Both the position numbers and the translations under genes were made by a program. The notes beneath the pieces were generated by a model. That model made no database searches. It saw nothing but the letters and a program-made list of their open reading frames with translations, and had not been told where the DNA came from. A DNA stretch of 64,000 bases from Paguma larvata (lineage: Eukaryota; Chordata; Mammalia; Carnivora; Viverridae): the NCBI GenBank assembly GCA_030068075.1, contig CM057843.1, positions 13,534,001-13,598,000 on the forward strand. Reading direction: 5' to 3'. Positions 13,345-25,577 of the stretch are shown here, piece by piece; the first letter of the stretch is position 1, and each line of letters starts with the position of its first letter.

Positions 13345-13475
13345 TCCCCTTCCCCCAGACCAAGAACACGGGGCCCCCTCCCCCCCCTCCCGACAAACAG
13401 GACAGGGACCCCCTTCCCCCACCAACAACACAGGGACCCTCTTTCCCCAGACCAACAACACAAGACCCCTCTGTG
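13345..13475. repeat. Short minisatellite, about 35-40 bp unit
   Basis: About 3.5 imperfect copies of a unit built on 'ccttcccccagaccaacaacacaggg'-like text. It abuts the SINE on the left and the retroviral relic on the right. The open frame across it is repetitive and is not a gene. Confidence 0.7.
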
Positions 13476-13479
13476 TGGT

Positions 13480-14395
13480 GACAATCCGGTGGAAGCCGGC
13501 TGCAGGGAAGTAAAAGAATTCACCCAAGGTAGAACAAAGGAGATAGAAGTTTCTGGAACACGCCACAAGGGAGCGGCGGCCAGGACTGCAAAGGAGAGAC
13601 CAGATACTCACCAAAGGAAGGTTATGATGACAAAGACCAAGGTTAACCCCCAAAGGGGTGATGATTGTATTTCGAGAGCAGGACATGGGGCAGGGGGCGG
13701 CTCCAGGAAAGTTATGATTTCTGACCAAGTCAATGCGGAGAGGTCGCCCTGAAGGGAAAGGTTGAGAATGAAGCCTTGCAACTGGGAAGGAGAGAGCCTG
13801 AGGCTTTGGGGAGGAAAGTAGGGAGTTTTCCTGAGATAATATAATAGAATGATGGAATGCGAGACAACGGGGCCCAGTGATGAGCCACGTCCGAGGGCCT
13901 CCAGGCCTCATGGGATGTGTCATCTGAGTCCCATTCGAACAGTGCGTCGATCTCCGACGGCTCCCGGCTGTACTTGGTGGAGGTCTCCTCGTCTGGGCCT
14001 GGAGTGGTCTTGTTTCTGGAAAAACGGATCCACGGGGAGCAGCCGGGAAGCGTCGCCACTGTTGGAGAGGTCGGGAGAACTGGACAGGAGCCAGTTCAGA
14101 CAGGTTCGCTCACCCGGGTTTTTGTTCTACGAAAGAGTCTTGAGCCAAACCCAATCCCCGGGCGTCAGTTTTGGATGTCGTTTCCTGAGAAAGAGGGGCC
14201 GGGGTTTGGACTGGTTTCTGGGGTCGTGAGTGGCGGAGACGGTTTGCCCTAGGGATATAACATAATGTGTGAGACGGTGGCTTTCAGGGCCTAATGTCAG
14301 ATTTGTCTGGAGGAACGAGCTCCCGTAAAGAACCTCGAAGGTACTGAGATGGGTTGTGGGATTTTGAGATGATACATGACCTTGATCTTGGCTAA
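13480..14395 (-). mobile_element. Class I endogenous retrovirus relic (gammaretrovirus-like pol 3' end)
   Basis: Read on the minus strand, 14395-13900 carries the end of a gammaretroviral integrase. There is an FEVLYG motif near 14335, GDWVWLKTL near 14140-14160, and a GPY/F-domain-like segment with an SPWI motif near 14040. The GDWVW and SPWI parts are in different frames, so at least one frameshift has broken the gene. No long terminal repeat, gag, or complete env can be identified. The stretch 13480-13860 may be further viral sequence but I cannot place it. The relic is non-functional. Confidence 0.7.
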
Positions 14396-14452
14396 AAAAA
14401 AAACAAATGTTGTTTCTATCTGAGACAGACCAGACATTGGAAAGGAGATGCA

Positions 14453-14640
14453 GGGGCGCCTGGGTGGCTGTCGGTTGAGTGTCTGACTTCGGCTCAGGTC
14501 ATGATCTCGCTGTCTGTGGGTTCGAGCCCCGCGTCGGGCTCTGGGCTGACAGCGCAGAGCCTGGAGCCTGTTTCGGATTCTGTGTCTTCCTCTCTCTTTC
14601 TCTCTCTCTCTGAAAAATAAACATTTTTAAGAATTTTTAA
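14453..14640 (+). mobile_element. can-SINE, plus
   Basis: Complete from GGGGCGCC to an AAACATTTTTAAGAATTTTT tail, with a small deletion in the head (CAGTCGG shortened). Confidence 0.9.
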
Positions 14641-15269
14641 ACATTATGAACCGTACAGTATTCCTTCAAAGGAGCCAGAGTTGATCGGATTCTCGTAGAA
14701 CAATGTTTGCCACAGGGTATTGTTGAAAAAAACTATAGAAAAATCAGTTGGAAATTTGCACAGCCTAACGGCTGGGTGTGGTCGGGAATGTAAGACCTGC
14801 CCAAGCCACTGTCATTCCAGGGTGCCTAGGAGCCTTCCAAAGCTGCGTCTCCCTGAAAAGAGTAGCAGAGGCTGCACCCTGTGAGGAGGAAAGAGGCTTC
14901 ACCCAAATCAGCCAGGTGTCACTAAGCGAATAAGAAAATAACAACGATGAAACAAAACAAACACCTAAACAAAACAAAACGAAACGAAAAACCAAGAAAG
15001 CATGACCATACACAGGAAAAAAAAGTCAGGCAACACAAACCGCCTGTGAGAGAGACCAGGTGTCAGATTTACCAGAAAAAAGACCTTAAAGGAGTCATTC
15101 GAAACATGTTTACGGAACTAAAGGAGACCTTGATCAAAGGAGTAAAGGAAGGCATGACGTCATGTCTCATCGACGATATAATAAAGAGACTGAGATTGTG
15201 AAAAGAACCAAAGGGAAGTTACGGCATTGGAGAGTACAATAACTAAAATGAAAGATTCGCTAGAAGGTC

Positions 15270-15684
15270 CTTTTTTTTTTTTCTTTTCAAATGTTTATTT
15301 AAATTCCAGTTCGTTAACATACAGTGTAGTATTGGCTTCAGGAGTAGAACCCAGTGACTCGTCACTTCCGTACAACACCCAGCGCTCCTCACAGCCCTCC
15401 TTAGTCCCCATCCCCCATCTGGCTCATCCCCCACCCGCCTCCCTCCATCAGCCCTCAGTTTGTTCTCTCTGTATTGTCGAGTCTCTTATGGTTGGTTTCC
15501 CTCTCTCTTTTTCCTCCCTCCCCTACGTTCCTCTGTTTCGTTGCATAAGTTCCAACCGCGTGAAATCATATGATATTTGTCTTTTTCTGATTGACTTATT
15601 TCACTTAACATAGTACACTCTCGCTCCGCCCACAGCATTGCAAATGGCAAGCTTTCATTCTTTTTGATGGCTGAGTAATATTCC

Positions 15685-15725
<41 letters not shown>

Positions 15726-16008
15726 CCACATCTTCTTTCTCCATTCATCCATCGATGGACATTGGGCTCTTTCCATACTTTGGCTGTTGTCGATAGTGCT
15801 GCTATACACATTGGGGTGCATGTCCCCCTTAGAATCTGTGTTTTTGTATCCTTTGGGTAAATACCCAGTAGTGTGACTGCTGGGTTGTAGGGTAGTCCTA
15901 TTTTTAACTCTTTGAGGAAGCTCCATACTGTTTTCCAGAGCGGCTGCACCAGTTTGCCTTCCCGCCAGCAGTGCAAGAGGGTTCTCCTCTCTCCCTGCCC
16001 TTGCCAAA
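15270..16008 (-). mobile_element. 5'-truncated young L1 3' end, minus
   Basis: An inverted L1 tail about 740 bp long: poly-T at 15270, then antisense L1 3' text running to the truncation point. An imperfect target duplication of about 19-20 bp flanks it (15250-15269 and 16009-16028, around 'ttc[g/a]ctagaag'). It closely resembles the 3' end of the plus-strand L1 at 22.2-22.86 kb. Confidence 0.9.
15686..15724. repeat. (TG)n microsatellite inside L1
   Basis: About 19 TG repeats within the inverted L1 tail. It is absent from the matching part of the plus-strand L1 copy near 22.42 kb, where a short 'gtatataca' stretch stands instead. Confidence 0.93.
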
Positions 16009-16440
16009 GAAAATTCACTAGAAGATCTTCACAGCAGATTTGAACTGGCATAAGAAACAAATAAGGGAACTTGAATGTAGATTGAGAGATTATACGAACT
16101 GAAGAACAGAGAGAAAAAAGAATGAACAAAAGTGAAGGGAGCCTGAGAGAAGCAGGGGACACCGCTGGGCACATCACCATCCACATAACGGGATTCCCGG
16201 AAGGAGATGAGAGAGGGGAAGGTGCAGAAAAAAAAAAAAAATTCAAAGCGACGATGGCAGAAATCTTCCCAAATTTATTGAAAAACAGTAATTTACACAT
16301 CCAGGAAGCTCAACAAACCACTAAAAGACATACAAGAAAACCACCAATAGGCATTCTATGGCAAAACTGCTAAAAGTCAAAGACCAATTTGGAGAATTTT
16401 GGAGAAAATTTGGAAAGCAGCGAGAAAAATCCAAGTTCTT

Positions 16441-16659
16441 TTTTAAAAAAATTTTTTTAACATTTATTCATTTTTGAGAGACAGAGAGAGTCAGAGCACG
16501 AACAGGGGAGGGGCAGAGAGAGGGAGACACAGAATCTGAAGCAGGCTCCAGGCCCTGAGCTGCCAGCACAGAGCCTGACGTGGGGCTCGAACTCGAAATG
16601 TTGAGATCATGACCTGAGCCGAAGTCGGACGCTTAACTGACTGAGCCACCCAGGCGCCC
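16441..16659 (-). mobile_element. can-SINE, minus
   Basis: Full-length, with a 17-bp duplication GAAAAATCCAAG[T/C]TCTT (16424-16440 and 16660-16676, one mismatch), inserted in the old L1. Confidence 0.94.
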
Positions 16660-17741
16660 GAAAAATCCAAGCTCTTAGTCACTAGAGCACCTAAAAAAAT
16701 ATCGACAGCTCACCTCTCAGCCAAAACCAGAGTACAAAAGGCGGGGGGCCTAACGTGGTCGAAGCAGGCGAAGACACGGCAGTCGCTGTAGACCAAGAAT
16801 CCTACATCTAGCAAAGCTATCTTTTCCACCATGAAGGTGAAATAAAGATTTTCCCCCACGTACAGAAAAATGAGAGGATTTATTGCAGACAGACCCACCC
16901 TACAAGAAATACTAAAGGAATACTAAAGGAATCACCATTTTTCTCCTCATCACCAACATGATGGGCTCCAAGGAACAGGACAGCGGGCTCACAGTAGAGG
17001 CGAGACCCACTTACACCAAACCCCGCCCCTCTGTGCCTGGTAACTGCGTAGCTACTGGTGTGAAATGGACACTGACTGGCCCAGACGGCCCCCCCTCCAG
17101 ACCAGCACAGCCTCCGCTTCCAAGGCACCACCAGATATGGGCCCAGCAATTTTGCATTTTCTGATTTGATTCTTGGTCAATTCTTATTATATATGTATTT
17201 TTTCTTATTTTTCTTTTCTTCTATCTTTCTTTTCTTCTTCTCGTTTCTTCCCTTCTCTATTCTGGTTGTTGGTTTGTTTAAGCAGACATTTTTAATCTAT
17301 TCTTTTTATGCCTTTTCTGTATCTCCTTCTTTTTTTTCCCCTCTCTCTCTCTCTCTGTCTCTCTGGATTAAGCCTTATAGTTTCTCTGAGTCTCTTCCTG
17401 GTCAATTTATTTTTCTTTCCTTTTTCCCCACCCCTATCATTTCTCTATTTGTATGGCATAAGCCTTCTTCCATCACCACCACCCTGTTTTAAATTTTTTC
17501 CAGGGTTACTTCAATGAATAAATCAAAACACACACCTCATGGAAGGTTCAAGTCACCACTACGAGGAGGGAGATAAAGCAACCAGAGTCACAACAACAGA
17601 GAGCATGCAACACACTCCAAAAACACCTCCTGAAGGGCCAGACCCTAGAGAGTGTATGACCCTTTTTAATATAGTAGTGCTTACAGGTGCAGGATACATA
17701 ACTAGCTATTAAAACACATAAAGGACAGAAAACTAGCCAAA

Positions 17742-18458
17742 ATGACGAAACAGAAGAATCCTCAAAAGAAATTCCAGGAAGAAATGACAGCTAGAGAATT
17801 GCTCAAAATAGATATAAACAATATATCTGATCGAGATTTTAGAATAGTAGTCATAAGATTAATAGCTGGGCTTGAAAAAAGCACTGAAGACGGGAGAGAA
17901 TCTATTGCTGCAGAGATCAAGGAACAAAGAAACAATCACGATGGATTAAGAAATGCTGTAAATGAGATGCAAAGTAAACTAGTTGCAGTGACAGCAAGGA
18001 TGGAGGAAGCAGAGGGGAGAATAAGTGAAAAAGAAGAGAAAAATATGGAAAATGGTGAAGCCAAGAAAAAGAGGAGTAAGAAAACACTAGACCATGAGGA
18101 GAGAATTAGAAAAGTAAGTGATTCAATGAAACATAATAATATCCATATCATAGGAGTTCCAGAAGAAGAAGAAAGAGAGAAAGGGGCAGAAGGTTTACTT
18201 GAACAAATTACAGCTGAGAACTTCCCTAATCTGGGGAAGGAGGCAGACATCCAAATCCCCTTCAGAATCAATAAGAACAGGTCTTCACCATGGCCTATCA
18301 TAATGAAACTGGCAAAATGCAAAGAAAGAATTCTGAAAGCAGCTAGGGACAAACGGACCTTAACCTACAAGGGCAGACACATAAGGGTAGTAGCAGATAC
18401 CTGCCCACTGAAACTTGGCAGGCCAGAAGGGAGTGGCAGGAAATATTCAATGTGCTGA
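17742..18458 (+). pseudogene. L1 ORF1 (RNA-binding chaperone), shortened
   Basis: An open frame of 238 residues. ORF1p normally coats L1 RNA as a trimer. The N-terminal half (about residues 20-120) is a heptad-rich, charged coiled-coil region. The middle carries the RRM-like text 'IHIIGVPEEEE' and 'ITAENFPNLGKEADIQI', and the C-terminal domain begins around 'RILKAARDKRTLTYKG'. The frame stops soon after 'RPEGSGRKYSMC'. The remaining C-terminal domain text ('ypakaafrigeikafpdkqnlke'-like) continues out of frame to about 18680, so the protein is truncated by a frameshift. It belongs to a mobile element, not a host gene. Confidence 0.85.
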
Positions 18459-18689
18459 GGAGGAAAAATATGCAGCCAAGAATCCTTTATCCAGCAAGGC
18501 TGTCATTCAGAATAGGAGAGATAAAGGCTTTCCCAGACAAACAAAACCTGAAGGAGTTCAGGACCTGAACCAGGCTAAACCAGCCCTGCAGGAGATCCTA
18601 AGGGGACTCTACGAATGGAATGCTGCAAAGACTACAAAGGACCACAAACATCACCACAAGCATGAAACCTACAGATAACACAACGACAC

Positions 18690-21600
18690 TAAATCACTAA
18701 ATCCGTATCTTTCAATAACATGTAAATGGACTGAATGTCCCAATCAAAGGGCATAGGGTATCAGAATGGATAAAGAAATCAAGATCCATCTAAATGCTGT
18801 CTACAAGAGACTCATTCTGGACCTGAGGACACCTTCAGATTCAAAGTGAGGGAATGGATAACCATCTCTCATGCTACTGGAAGTCAAAAGAAAGCTGGAG
18901 TAGCCATACTCATATCAGACAAACTTATATCAGAATGGCATTCTATCATAACTAGGGTTCTATTCATTGAGAAGAGCTAACAATTGTAAAAGTTTATGCC
19001 CCCAACTTGAAACACCCAAATATGTAAATCGATTAATTACAAACATAAGCAATCTTATTGATAAGAATACAATAATTGTAGGCTATTTTAACACTCCACT
19101 TACGACAATGGGCAGATCATCTAGGCAGAAAATCAATAAAGGAACAATGGCCTTGAATGATACACTGAACCAAATGGACTTGACAGATATATTTGGAACT
19201 TTTCACCCCAAAGCAGCAGAATACACATTCTTCTCAAGTGCACATGGAGCATTCTCCAAAACAGATCACATACTGGGTCACAAAACAGCCCTCGATAAAT
19301 AAAAGCATTGAGATCACACTGTGCATATTTTCAGATCGCAACGCTCTGAAACTTGAAATCAACCACAAGAAAAAATTTGGAAAGCCTCCAAATGCATGGA
19401 AGTTAAAGAACATCTTACTAAAGAATGGAAGGGTCAATCAGGCAATTAAAGAAAAAGTTAAAAAATACATGGAAGCAAATGAAAATGAAAACATGATAAT
19501 CCAAACCCTTTGGGATGCAGCAAAGGCAGTCCTAAGAGGAACATACATTGCAATCCAGACCTATCTCAAGAAACAAGAAAAATCACAACTACAAAACCTA
19601 ACCTCACACCTAAAGGAACTAGAAGCAAAGGAGTGAAGCAACCCCAAAGCCAGCAGAAGAAGAGAAATAAAAAAGATTAGGGCAGAAATAACTAATATAC
19701 AATCCAAAAACCAAAGCAGTAGAACAGATCAATGAATCTCAGAGCTGGTTTTTCGAAAGAGTAAACGAAATTGATAAACCCCTAGGCATTCTCAAAAAGA
19801 AAAGAGAGAGGACCCAAATAGGTAAAATCATGAATGAAAGAGGAGAGATCACAACCAACACCACAAATACAAACAATTATTAGAGAATACTATGGAAAAT
19901 TATATGCCAACAAACTGGACAACCTGGAAGAAATAGACAAATTCCTAGACACCCGCACGCTACCAGAAACTCAAACAGGAAGAAATAGAAAATTCAAACA
20001 GGCCCATAACCAGTAATGAAATTGAATCAGTTATCAAAAATCTCCCAACAAATAAGAGTCCTGGGCCAGATGGCTTCCCAGAGAAATTCTACCAGACATT
20101 TAAAGCAGAAATAATGCCTACTCTTCTCAACCTGTTTCAAAAAGTAGAAATGGAAGAGAAGCTTCCAGACCCAATCTATGAAGCCAGCATCACCTTGATT
20201 CCCAAACCAGATAGAGGCTCCACTAAAAAGGAGACTTACGGGCCAATATCCTTGATGGATATGGATGCAAAAATTCTCAGCAAGATACTAGAAAATCGAA
20301 TTTAACAGTATATTGAAAGAATTATTCACCATGATCGAGAGGGATTCATTTCTGGGCTGCAGGGCTGGTTTAATGTTCACAAATCAATGTGATACATCGC
20401 ATTAATAAAAGAAAGGATAAGAACCATACGATCCTGTCAATAGATGCAGAAAGAGCATTTGACAAAATACAGCATCGTTTCTTAATAAAATCCCTCAAGA
20501 AAGTCAGGATAGAAGAAACATACCTTAACATCATAAAAGTGATATATGAAAGGCCCACAGCTAATATCATCCTCAGTGCGGAAGAAACTGAGAGCTCTCC
20601 CCTTGCGATCAGGAACAGAACTGGGATGTCCACTCTCACCACTGTTGTTTAACATAGTGTTGGAAGTCCTAGCCTCAGCAATCACACAACAGAATGAATT
20701 AAAAGGCATCCAAATTGGCAAAGATGAAGTCGAACTTTCACTTTTCACAGATGACATGATACTTTACACGGAAAACCTGAAAGATTCCACCAAAAAGCCG
20801 CTAAAACTGATACATGAATTCAGCAAAGTCGCAGGATACAAAATCAGTGTACAGAAACCAGTTGCATTTCTGTACACCAATAATGAAGCAATAGAAAGAG
20901 AAATCAAGACATCGATCCCACTACTATTGCACCAAGAATCATCAAACACCTATGAATAAACCTAACCAAAGATGCAAAAGATCTGTATACTGAAAACCAT
21001 AGAAAACTTATGAAAAAAAATTGAAGAAGACACAAAGAAATGGAAAAACATTCCTTGCTTGTGGATTGGAAGAACAAATACTGGTAAAATGTAGATACTA
21101 CCCAAAGCCGTCTACCCATTCAATATAATCCCAATCACAGTTGCACCAGCATCCTTCTCAGAGCTAGAGACAAACAATCCTAAAATTTGTATGGAACCAC
21201 AAAAGACCCCAAATAGCCAAAATAATGTTGAAAAAGCAAAGCAAAGTGGTAGGCATCACGATCCTGGACTTTAGGATTTACTACAAAGTAGTAGCTTTAC
21301 TACAAAGCTGTAACCATCAAGACAGTATGGTATTGGCACAAAAACAGACGCATAGGCTGATGATATAGAATAGATAACCCAGAATTGGACCCGCAAATGT
21401 ATGGCCAAAGCAGGAAAGAGTATCCAGTGGAAAAAAGACCGTCTCTTTAGCGAATGGTGCTGGGAGAACTGGACAGCGATGTGCAGAAGAGTGAAACTGG
21501 ACCACTTTCTTACACCACACACAAAAATAAACTCGAAATGGATGAAAGACTTAAATGTGAGACAGGAAACCATCAAAACCCTAGAGAAGAAAACAGGCAA

Positions 21601-21840
21601 CAACCTCTTTGACCTCAGCCACAGCAACTTCTTACTTGGCACGTCTCCGAAGGCAAGCGAGATAAAAGCAAAAATGAACTATTGGGATGTCATCAAGATA
21701 AAAAGTTCCTGCACAGCGAAGGAAACAACCAACAAAACTAAAAGGCAACTGGTGGAATGGGAGAAGATATTTGGAAATGACATATCAGATAAAGGGTTAG
21801 TATCCAAAATCTATAAAGAACTTACCAAACTCGACACCTG
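18690..21840 (+). pseudogene. L1 ORF2 (endonuclease / reverse transcriptase), broken
   Basis: Fragments in several frames cover the endonuclease region (about 18.7-19.3 kb, with text ending 'AHGAFSKTDHILGHK'), the fingers region ('[16 protein letters not shown]', about 20.25 kb) and the reverse transcriptase catalytic box. That box reads FTDDM (about 20.74 kb) where active L1 has FADD, so the second catalytic-loop residue is altered. The C-terminal part runs to about 21.84 kb. Multiple stops and frameshifts make it non-functional. Confidence 0.87.
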
Positions 21841-21983
21841 AAAAACAAATAATCCAGTGAAGAAAGGGGCAGGAGACATGAATAGACACTTTTCTGAAGA
21901 AGATATCCAGATGGCCAACGGACACATGAAAAGATGTTCAACATCACTCATGATCAGGGAAATGCAAATTAAAAATACATTAA

Positions 21984-22161
21984 GGGGCACCTGGTGGCTC
22001 AGTTGATTAAGCATCTGATTTCAGCTCAGGTCATGATCTCAGGGTTCTTGAGTCCAAGCATCACATTGGGCTCTGTGCTGAAAGCTCCTAGAGCCTGCTT
22101 CGGATTCTGTGTCTCCCTCTCTTTCTGCACCCCACCTTCTCAAAAATAAGCATAAACAAAA
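21984..22161 (+). mobile_element. can-SINE, plus, inside young L1
   Basis: Head GGGGCACCTGGTGGCTCAG through an A-rich tail. The duplicated host text ACATTAAG lies on both sides, within L1 3' sequence. Confidence 0.9.
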
Positions 22162-23025
22162 CCACATTAAGATACCACCTCACACCACTGGAGAGGCCAG
22201 AATCAACAACTCAGGAAACAACAGGATGTGGAGAAACGGGAACCCTCTTGCTCTACTGGTGGAAATGCAAACTGGAAAACAGTGTGGAGGCTCCTGTTTC
22301 ACAGGGACATGCGCTGATTCATAGGGACACACCACCCCAATGTTTATAGCAGCACTATCAACAATAGCCAGTTATGGAAAGAGCCCAAATGTCCATCAAC
22401 TGATGAATGGATAAAGAAGATGTGGTTTGTATATACAAGGGACTACTCCTTGGCAATGAGAAAGAATGAAATCTCGCCATTTGCAACAACGTGGATGGAA
22501 CCGGAGGGTACTATGCTAAGTGAAATAAGTCAGTCAGAGAAAGACAGATATCATATGTTTTCATTCACATGGGATCTTGAGAAACTTAACAGAGGACCAT
22601 GGGGGAAGGGAAGGGGGAAAAGTAGTTTCAAACAGGGAGGGAGGCAAACCATCAGAGACTCTTAAACACAGAGAACAAATTGAGGGTTGATGGGGGATGG
22701 GGACGGGGAAAATGGGTGATGGGCATTGAGGAGGGCACTTGTTGGGATGAGCGCTGGGTGTCGTATGTAAGCAATTAATCACGGTATCTACTCCCGAAGC
22801 CAAGAGAACACTGTATACACTGTATGCTAGATAAATTGACAGTAAATTTTATTTAAAAAAGAAAAAAAAATACTAAAGGGAGCTCTTCAGGCTGAAGGCA
22901 AGTGATTGCAAATGACAATTTGAATCCACAAAACAAACAAAGAGCACTGGTAAGGACACCTGTGTAATCATAAATGAAAATAGAGCTGCCTTTTTCTACT
23001 CCTAACTGATTTATAAAGCAATTAA

Positions 23026-23225
23026 AAATTTTTTCCCAACATTTGTTTATTTTTGAGAGAAAGAGACAGAGTGTGAGCAGGAAAGGGGGGACACAGAATC
23101 GGAAGCAGGCTCCAGGCTCCAAGCTGTCAGCACACAGCCCGATGCGGGGCTCAAACCCACGAACCATGAGATCACGACCTGAGCTGAAGTCGGCCGCTTA
23201 ACCGACTGAGCCACCCAGGTGCCCC
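23026..23225 (-). mobile_element. can-SINE, minus
   Basis: Full-length, flanked by TTAT[A/G]AAGCAATT (23011-23023 and 23226-23238). Confidence 0.92.
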
Positions 23226-23902
23226 TTATGAAGCAATTTTAAAAAGTAATATGTATACAATGTATTGTTGGGGCTATAACACGCGAAAATGTAATATTGC
23301 AATATAGTTGTCGAGGATAGCATAAAGGAAGTCGGTAGGAGCAAAACTGTGTTGGCCTAAGGAAATTACTATAGATGGTAAAATAATAATTACAACAATA
23401 TATTATTGGGTTTGTAACATTAATAGATGTAATATAACAATATCACAATAATACCACAAGAAGGGGGGAGAATATAGCTATATAGGAGTGTCATTCCTAT
23501 ATATCACTGGAATTAAGCTAATATAAACCAGAAGCTTATTCAGATAAGTTAAGACGTATGTGGTAAATCCTAGAGCAACTAAAATACTAAAAAAAAAAAA
23601 ACAAAACAAAAACAAAAACAAAGTGAAAATAATTAAAGGAATTAACATTTCACATTAGAAAATAATCTCCTAATGCAAAAGAAAGCCATAAAGGAGGAAT
23701 ACAAGAACAAAAAAGGCATGAAATATAGAAAACAACAAGTTAAATGGCAGACATAAATCCAACTATGTCAGTAATAACATTAAATATAAATGGATTAAGT
23801 AAGGCATTCAGAAGGCAGAGATTGTCCTACTGGATTAAGAAATAAGATCAAACTATATGCTGTCTACGGGAGACACACTTTCAATTCAAAGACACAAAAA
23901 GC

Positions 23903-24018
23903 AGGGCACCTGGCTGGCTCCCTCGGTATGGCATGAGACTCTTGATCTTGGGGTCGTGAATTTGACCCCCATGTTGGGCATAGAGATTACTTAAAAATAA
24001 AACCTCTTTTAAAAAAAT
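23903..24018 (+). mobile_element. Short-form can-SINE, plus
   Basis: Older form with 'cttgatcttggggtcgtgaatttgaccccc' and 'gggcatagagattacttaaaaataaa', lacking the long CT-rich body. Confidence 0.85.
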
Positions 24019-24157
24019 ATATGAATACATTAAAAGTAAAAAAAAAAATAAAGATATATCATGCAAACAACAACCACCAGAAAGCTAGAGTGGCTATAGC
24101 GATATCAGACCAAACAGACTTAAAACAAAAAATGTTACCAGACAAAGAGGACTTTTC

Positions 24158-24253
24158 TTAAAAAAAGAAGCTCTATGCCCAATGTGGGGCTTGAACTCAT
24201 GACCCCAAGATCAAGAGTCACATACTCTACTGACTGAACCAGCCAGGCTCTCC
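24158..24253 (-). mobile_element. Short-form can-SINE, minus
   Basis: An inverted short form ('gcccaatgtggggcttgaactcatgacc'). CAAAGAGG appears on both sides (24142 and 24253). Confidence 0.85.
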
Positions 24254-24821
24254 AAAGAGGGACATTTTCATAATGATAAAAGGATCTCTCCATTAGGAAT
24301 GTATAACAATTTGAAACAGTATCTACCAAGCAGCCCATTGCCAAAATACATTAAAGAAAACTGAGCAAAATGAAAGGGAGTACAGAAGATGAAAACAATA
24401 TTTGGAGACTTCAATAACCCATTTTCAACATGAATGAAACAATTAGAGCACAGGTCAACTAAGAAATAGAAAACTTGAATAAAACCATAAACTAATGAAA
24501 TTTAACAAACATTTATGGAACACTCCACCCGACATCAGCAGAATACACATTCTCCTTAAGCGCACATAGAAATTTCTCCAGGATAAACCATATGCTAGGC
24601 CGTAAAATAAACCTTCACAAGCTTAAAATGACCAAACCATTATAAAGTAGAATTAAAAAAATTTAATTCCATTCCATCGGTCTGGACTAGCCCAGATTCA
24701 AGGGGAAAGGAAACAGGCTTTACTCCTCCATGTGGGGATGCCACGTGTGTGGGGGGAGGAGAAAAAAAAGATCTCAAATCAATAACCTACCTTTCACCGA
24801 AGACACTGGAAAAACAGGTCA

Positions 24822-25029
24822 GGGCACCTGGGTGCCTCATTTGGTTAAGCATCTGACTCTCGATTTTGGCTCCGGTCATAATCTCACAGTTCATAAGATC
24901 AAGCCTTACTTTGGGCTCTGGACTGAGACCATGGAGCCTGCTTGAGATTCTCTCTCTCCCTCTGTCTATGCTCCTCCCCCACTCACAGGAGCACACTCTC
25001 TCAAAATAAATAAACTTTAAAAAAAAAAA
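24822..25029 (+). mobile_element. can-SINE, plus
   Basis: Full-length but diverged head (GGGCACCTGGGTGCCTCATT) with a 'ctcaaaataaataaac' tail. Confidence 0.88.
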
Positions 25030-25037
25030 GGTATACC

Positions 25038-25261
25038 GGGGGGTACCTGGGCAACTTAGTTCATTGAGTGTCTGACTTTGGCTCAGGCCATGACCTCGAG
25101 GTTTGTGGGTTCGAGCCCCATGTCAGACTCTGTACTGATGGTTCAGAGCCTGGAGCCTGCTTCAAATTCTGTGTCTCCCTCTCTCTCTGCCCCTCCCCCA
25201 CTCATGCTCTGTCTCTCTCTGTCTCAAAAATAAATAAACATTAAAAAAAATTAAAAAAAAA
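25038..25261 (+). mobile_element. can-SINE, plus
   Basis: Immediately follows the previous SINE after about 8 bases. The head is diverged (GGGTACCTGGGCAACTTAG) but the body and tail are typical. Confidence 0.9.
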
Positions 25262-25342
25262 TAAGTAGAAGAAAGCAAATAATAAAGATTGGAAAAGAAA
25301 TTAAAGAAGTAGGGAATAGAGAAAAATAAAGAAAATAATTGA

Positions 25343-25577
25343 GGGGCGCCTGGGTGGCTCAGTCGGTTAAGCGGCCAACTTCGGCTCAGGTCATGATCTC
25401 GCGGTCTGTGAGTTCGAGCCCCGCGTCGGGCTCTGTGCTGACAGCTCAGAGCCTGGAGCCTGCTTCGGATTCTGTGTCTGCCTCTTTCTCTGCCTCTCCC
25501 CCACTCATGCTCTGTCTCTCTCTGTCTCAAAAATAAATAAACATTAAAAAAAATTAACAAATAAAAAAATTAAAAAA
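25343..25577 (+). mobile_element. can-SINE, plus (young)
   Basis: Near-consensus copy with a perfect 13-bp duplication AGAAAATAATTGA (25330-25342 and 25578-25590). Confidence 0.95.

Larger units (their letters stand above)
14740..16930 (+). mobile_element. Old L1 (L1M-type), 5' part: ORF1 region
   Basis: It contains degenerate L1 ORF1 text, for example 'aaggagtcattcgaaacatgttta', 'gagagaaaaaagaatgaacaaaa' and 'aatttattgaaaaacagtaatt'. It reaches the ORF1 3' part 'cctacaagaaatactaaagga' at about 16.9 kb, where a younger L1 interrupts it. It resumes at about 22.87 kb. Stops and frameshifts are frequent, so it is dead. It is also interrupted by an inverted L1 fragment (15270-16008) and a SINE (16441-16659). 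Confidence 0.8.
16930..22862 (+). mobile_element. Near-full-length felid L1 (younger), inactive
   Basis: An approximately 5.9-kb L1 in sense orientation: 5' region 16930-17741, ORF1 17742-18458, broken ORF2 about 18700-21840, and a 3' region ending in an A-rich tail near 22862. It split the older L1. The host text 'atactaaagg' occurs at its left edge (16909-16930) and again at its right edge (22870-22880), as expected for a target duplication. A SINE sits inside it (21984-22161). ORF2 is spread over several frames, so the element cannot retrotranspose on its own. Confidence 0.9.

Noticed and set aside
17742..18458. L1 ORF1 as a domesticated host gene
   Set aside because: It sits in a complete L1 context, is frameshift-truncated at its C-terminus, and shows no sign of host promoter or splicing.
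25343..25420. tRNA genes at SINE heads
   Set aside because: The A/B-box-like text is tRNA-derived but the heads are followed by the SINE body and tail, and no complete tRNA fold is supported.
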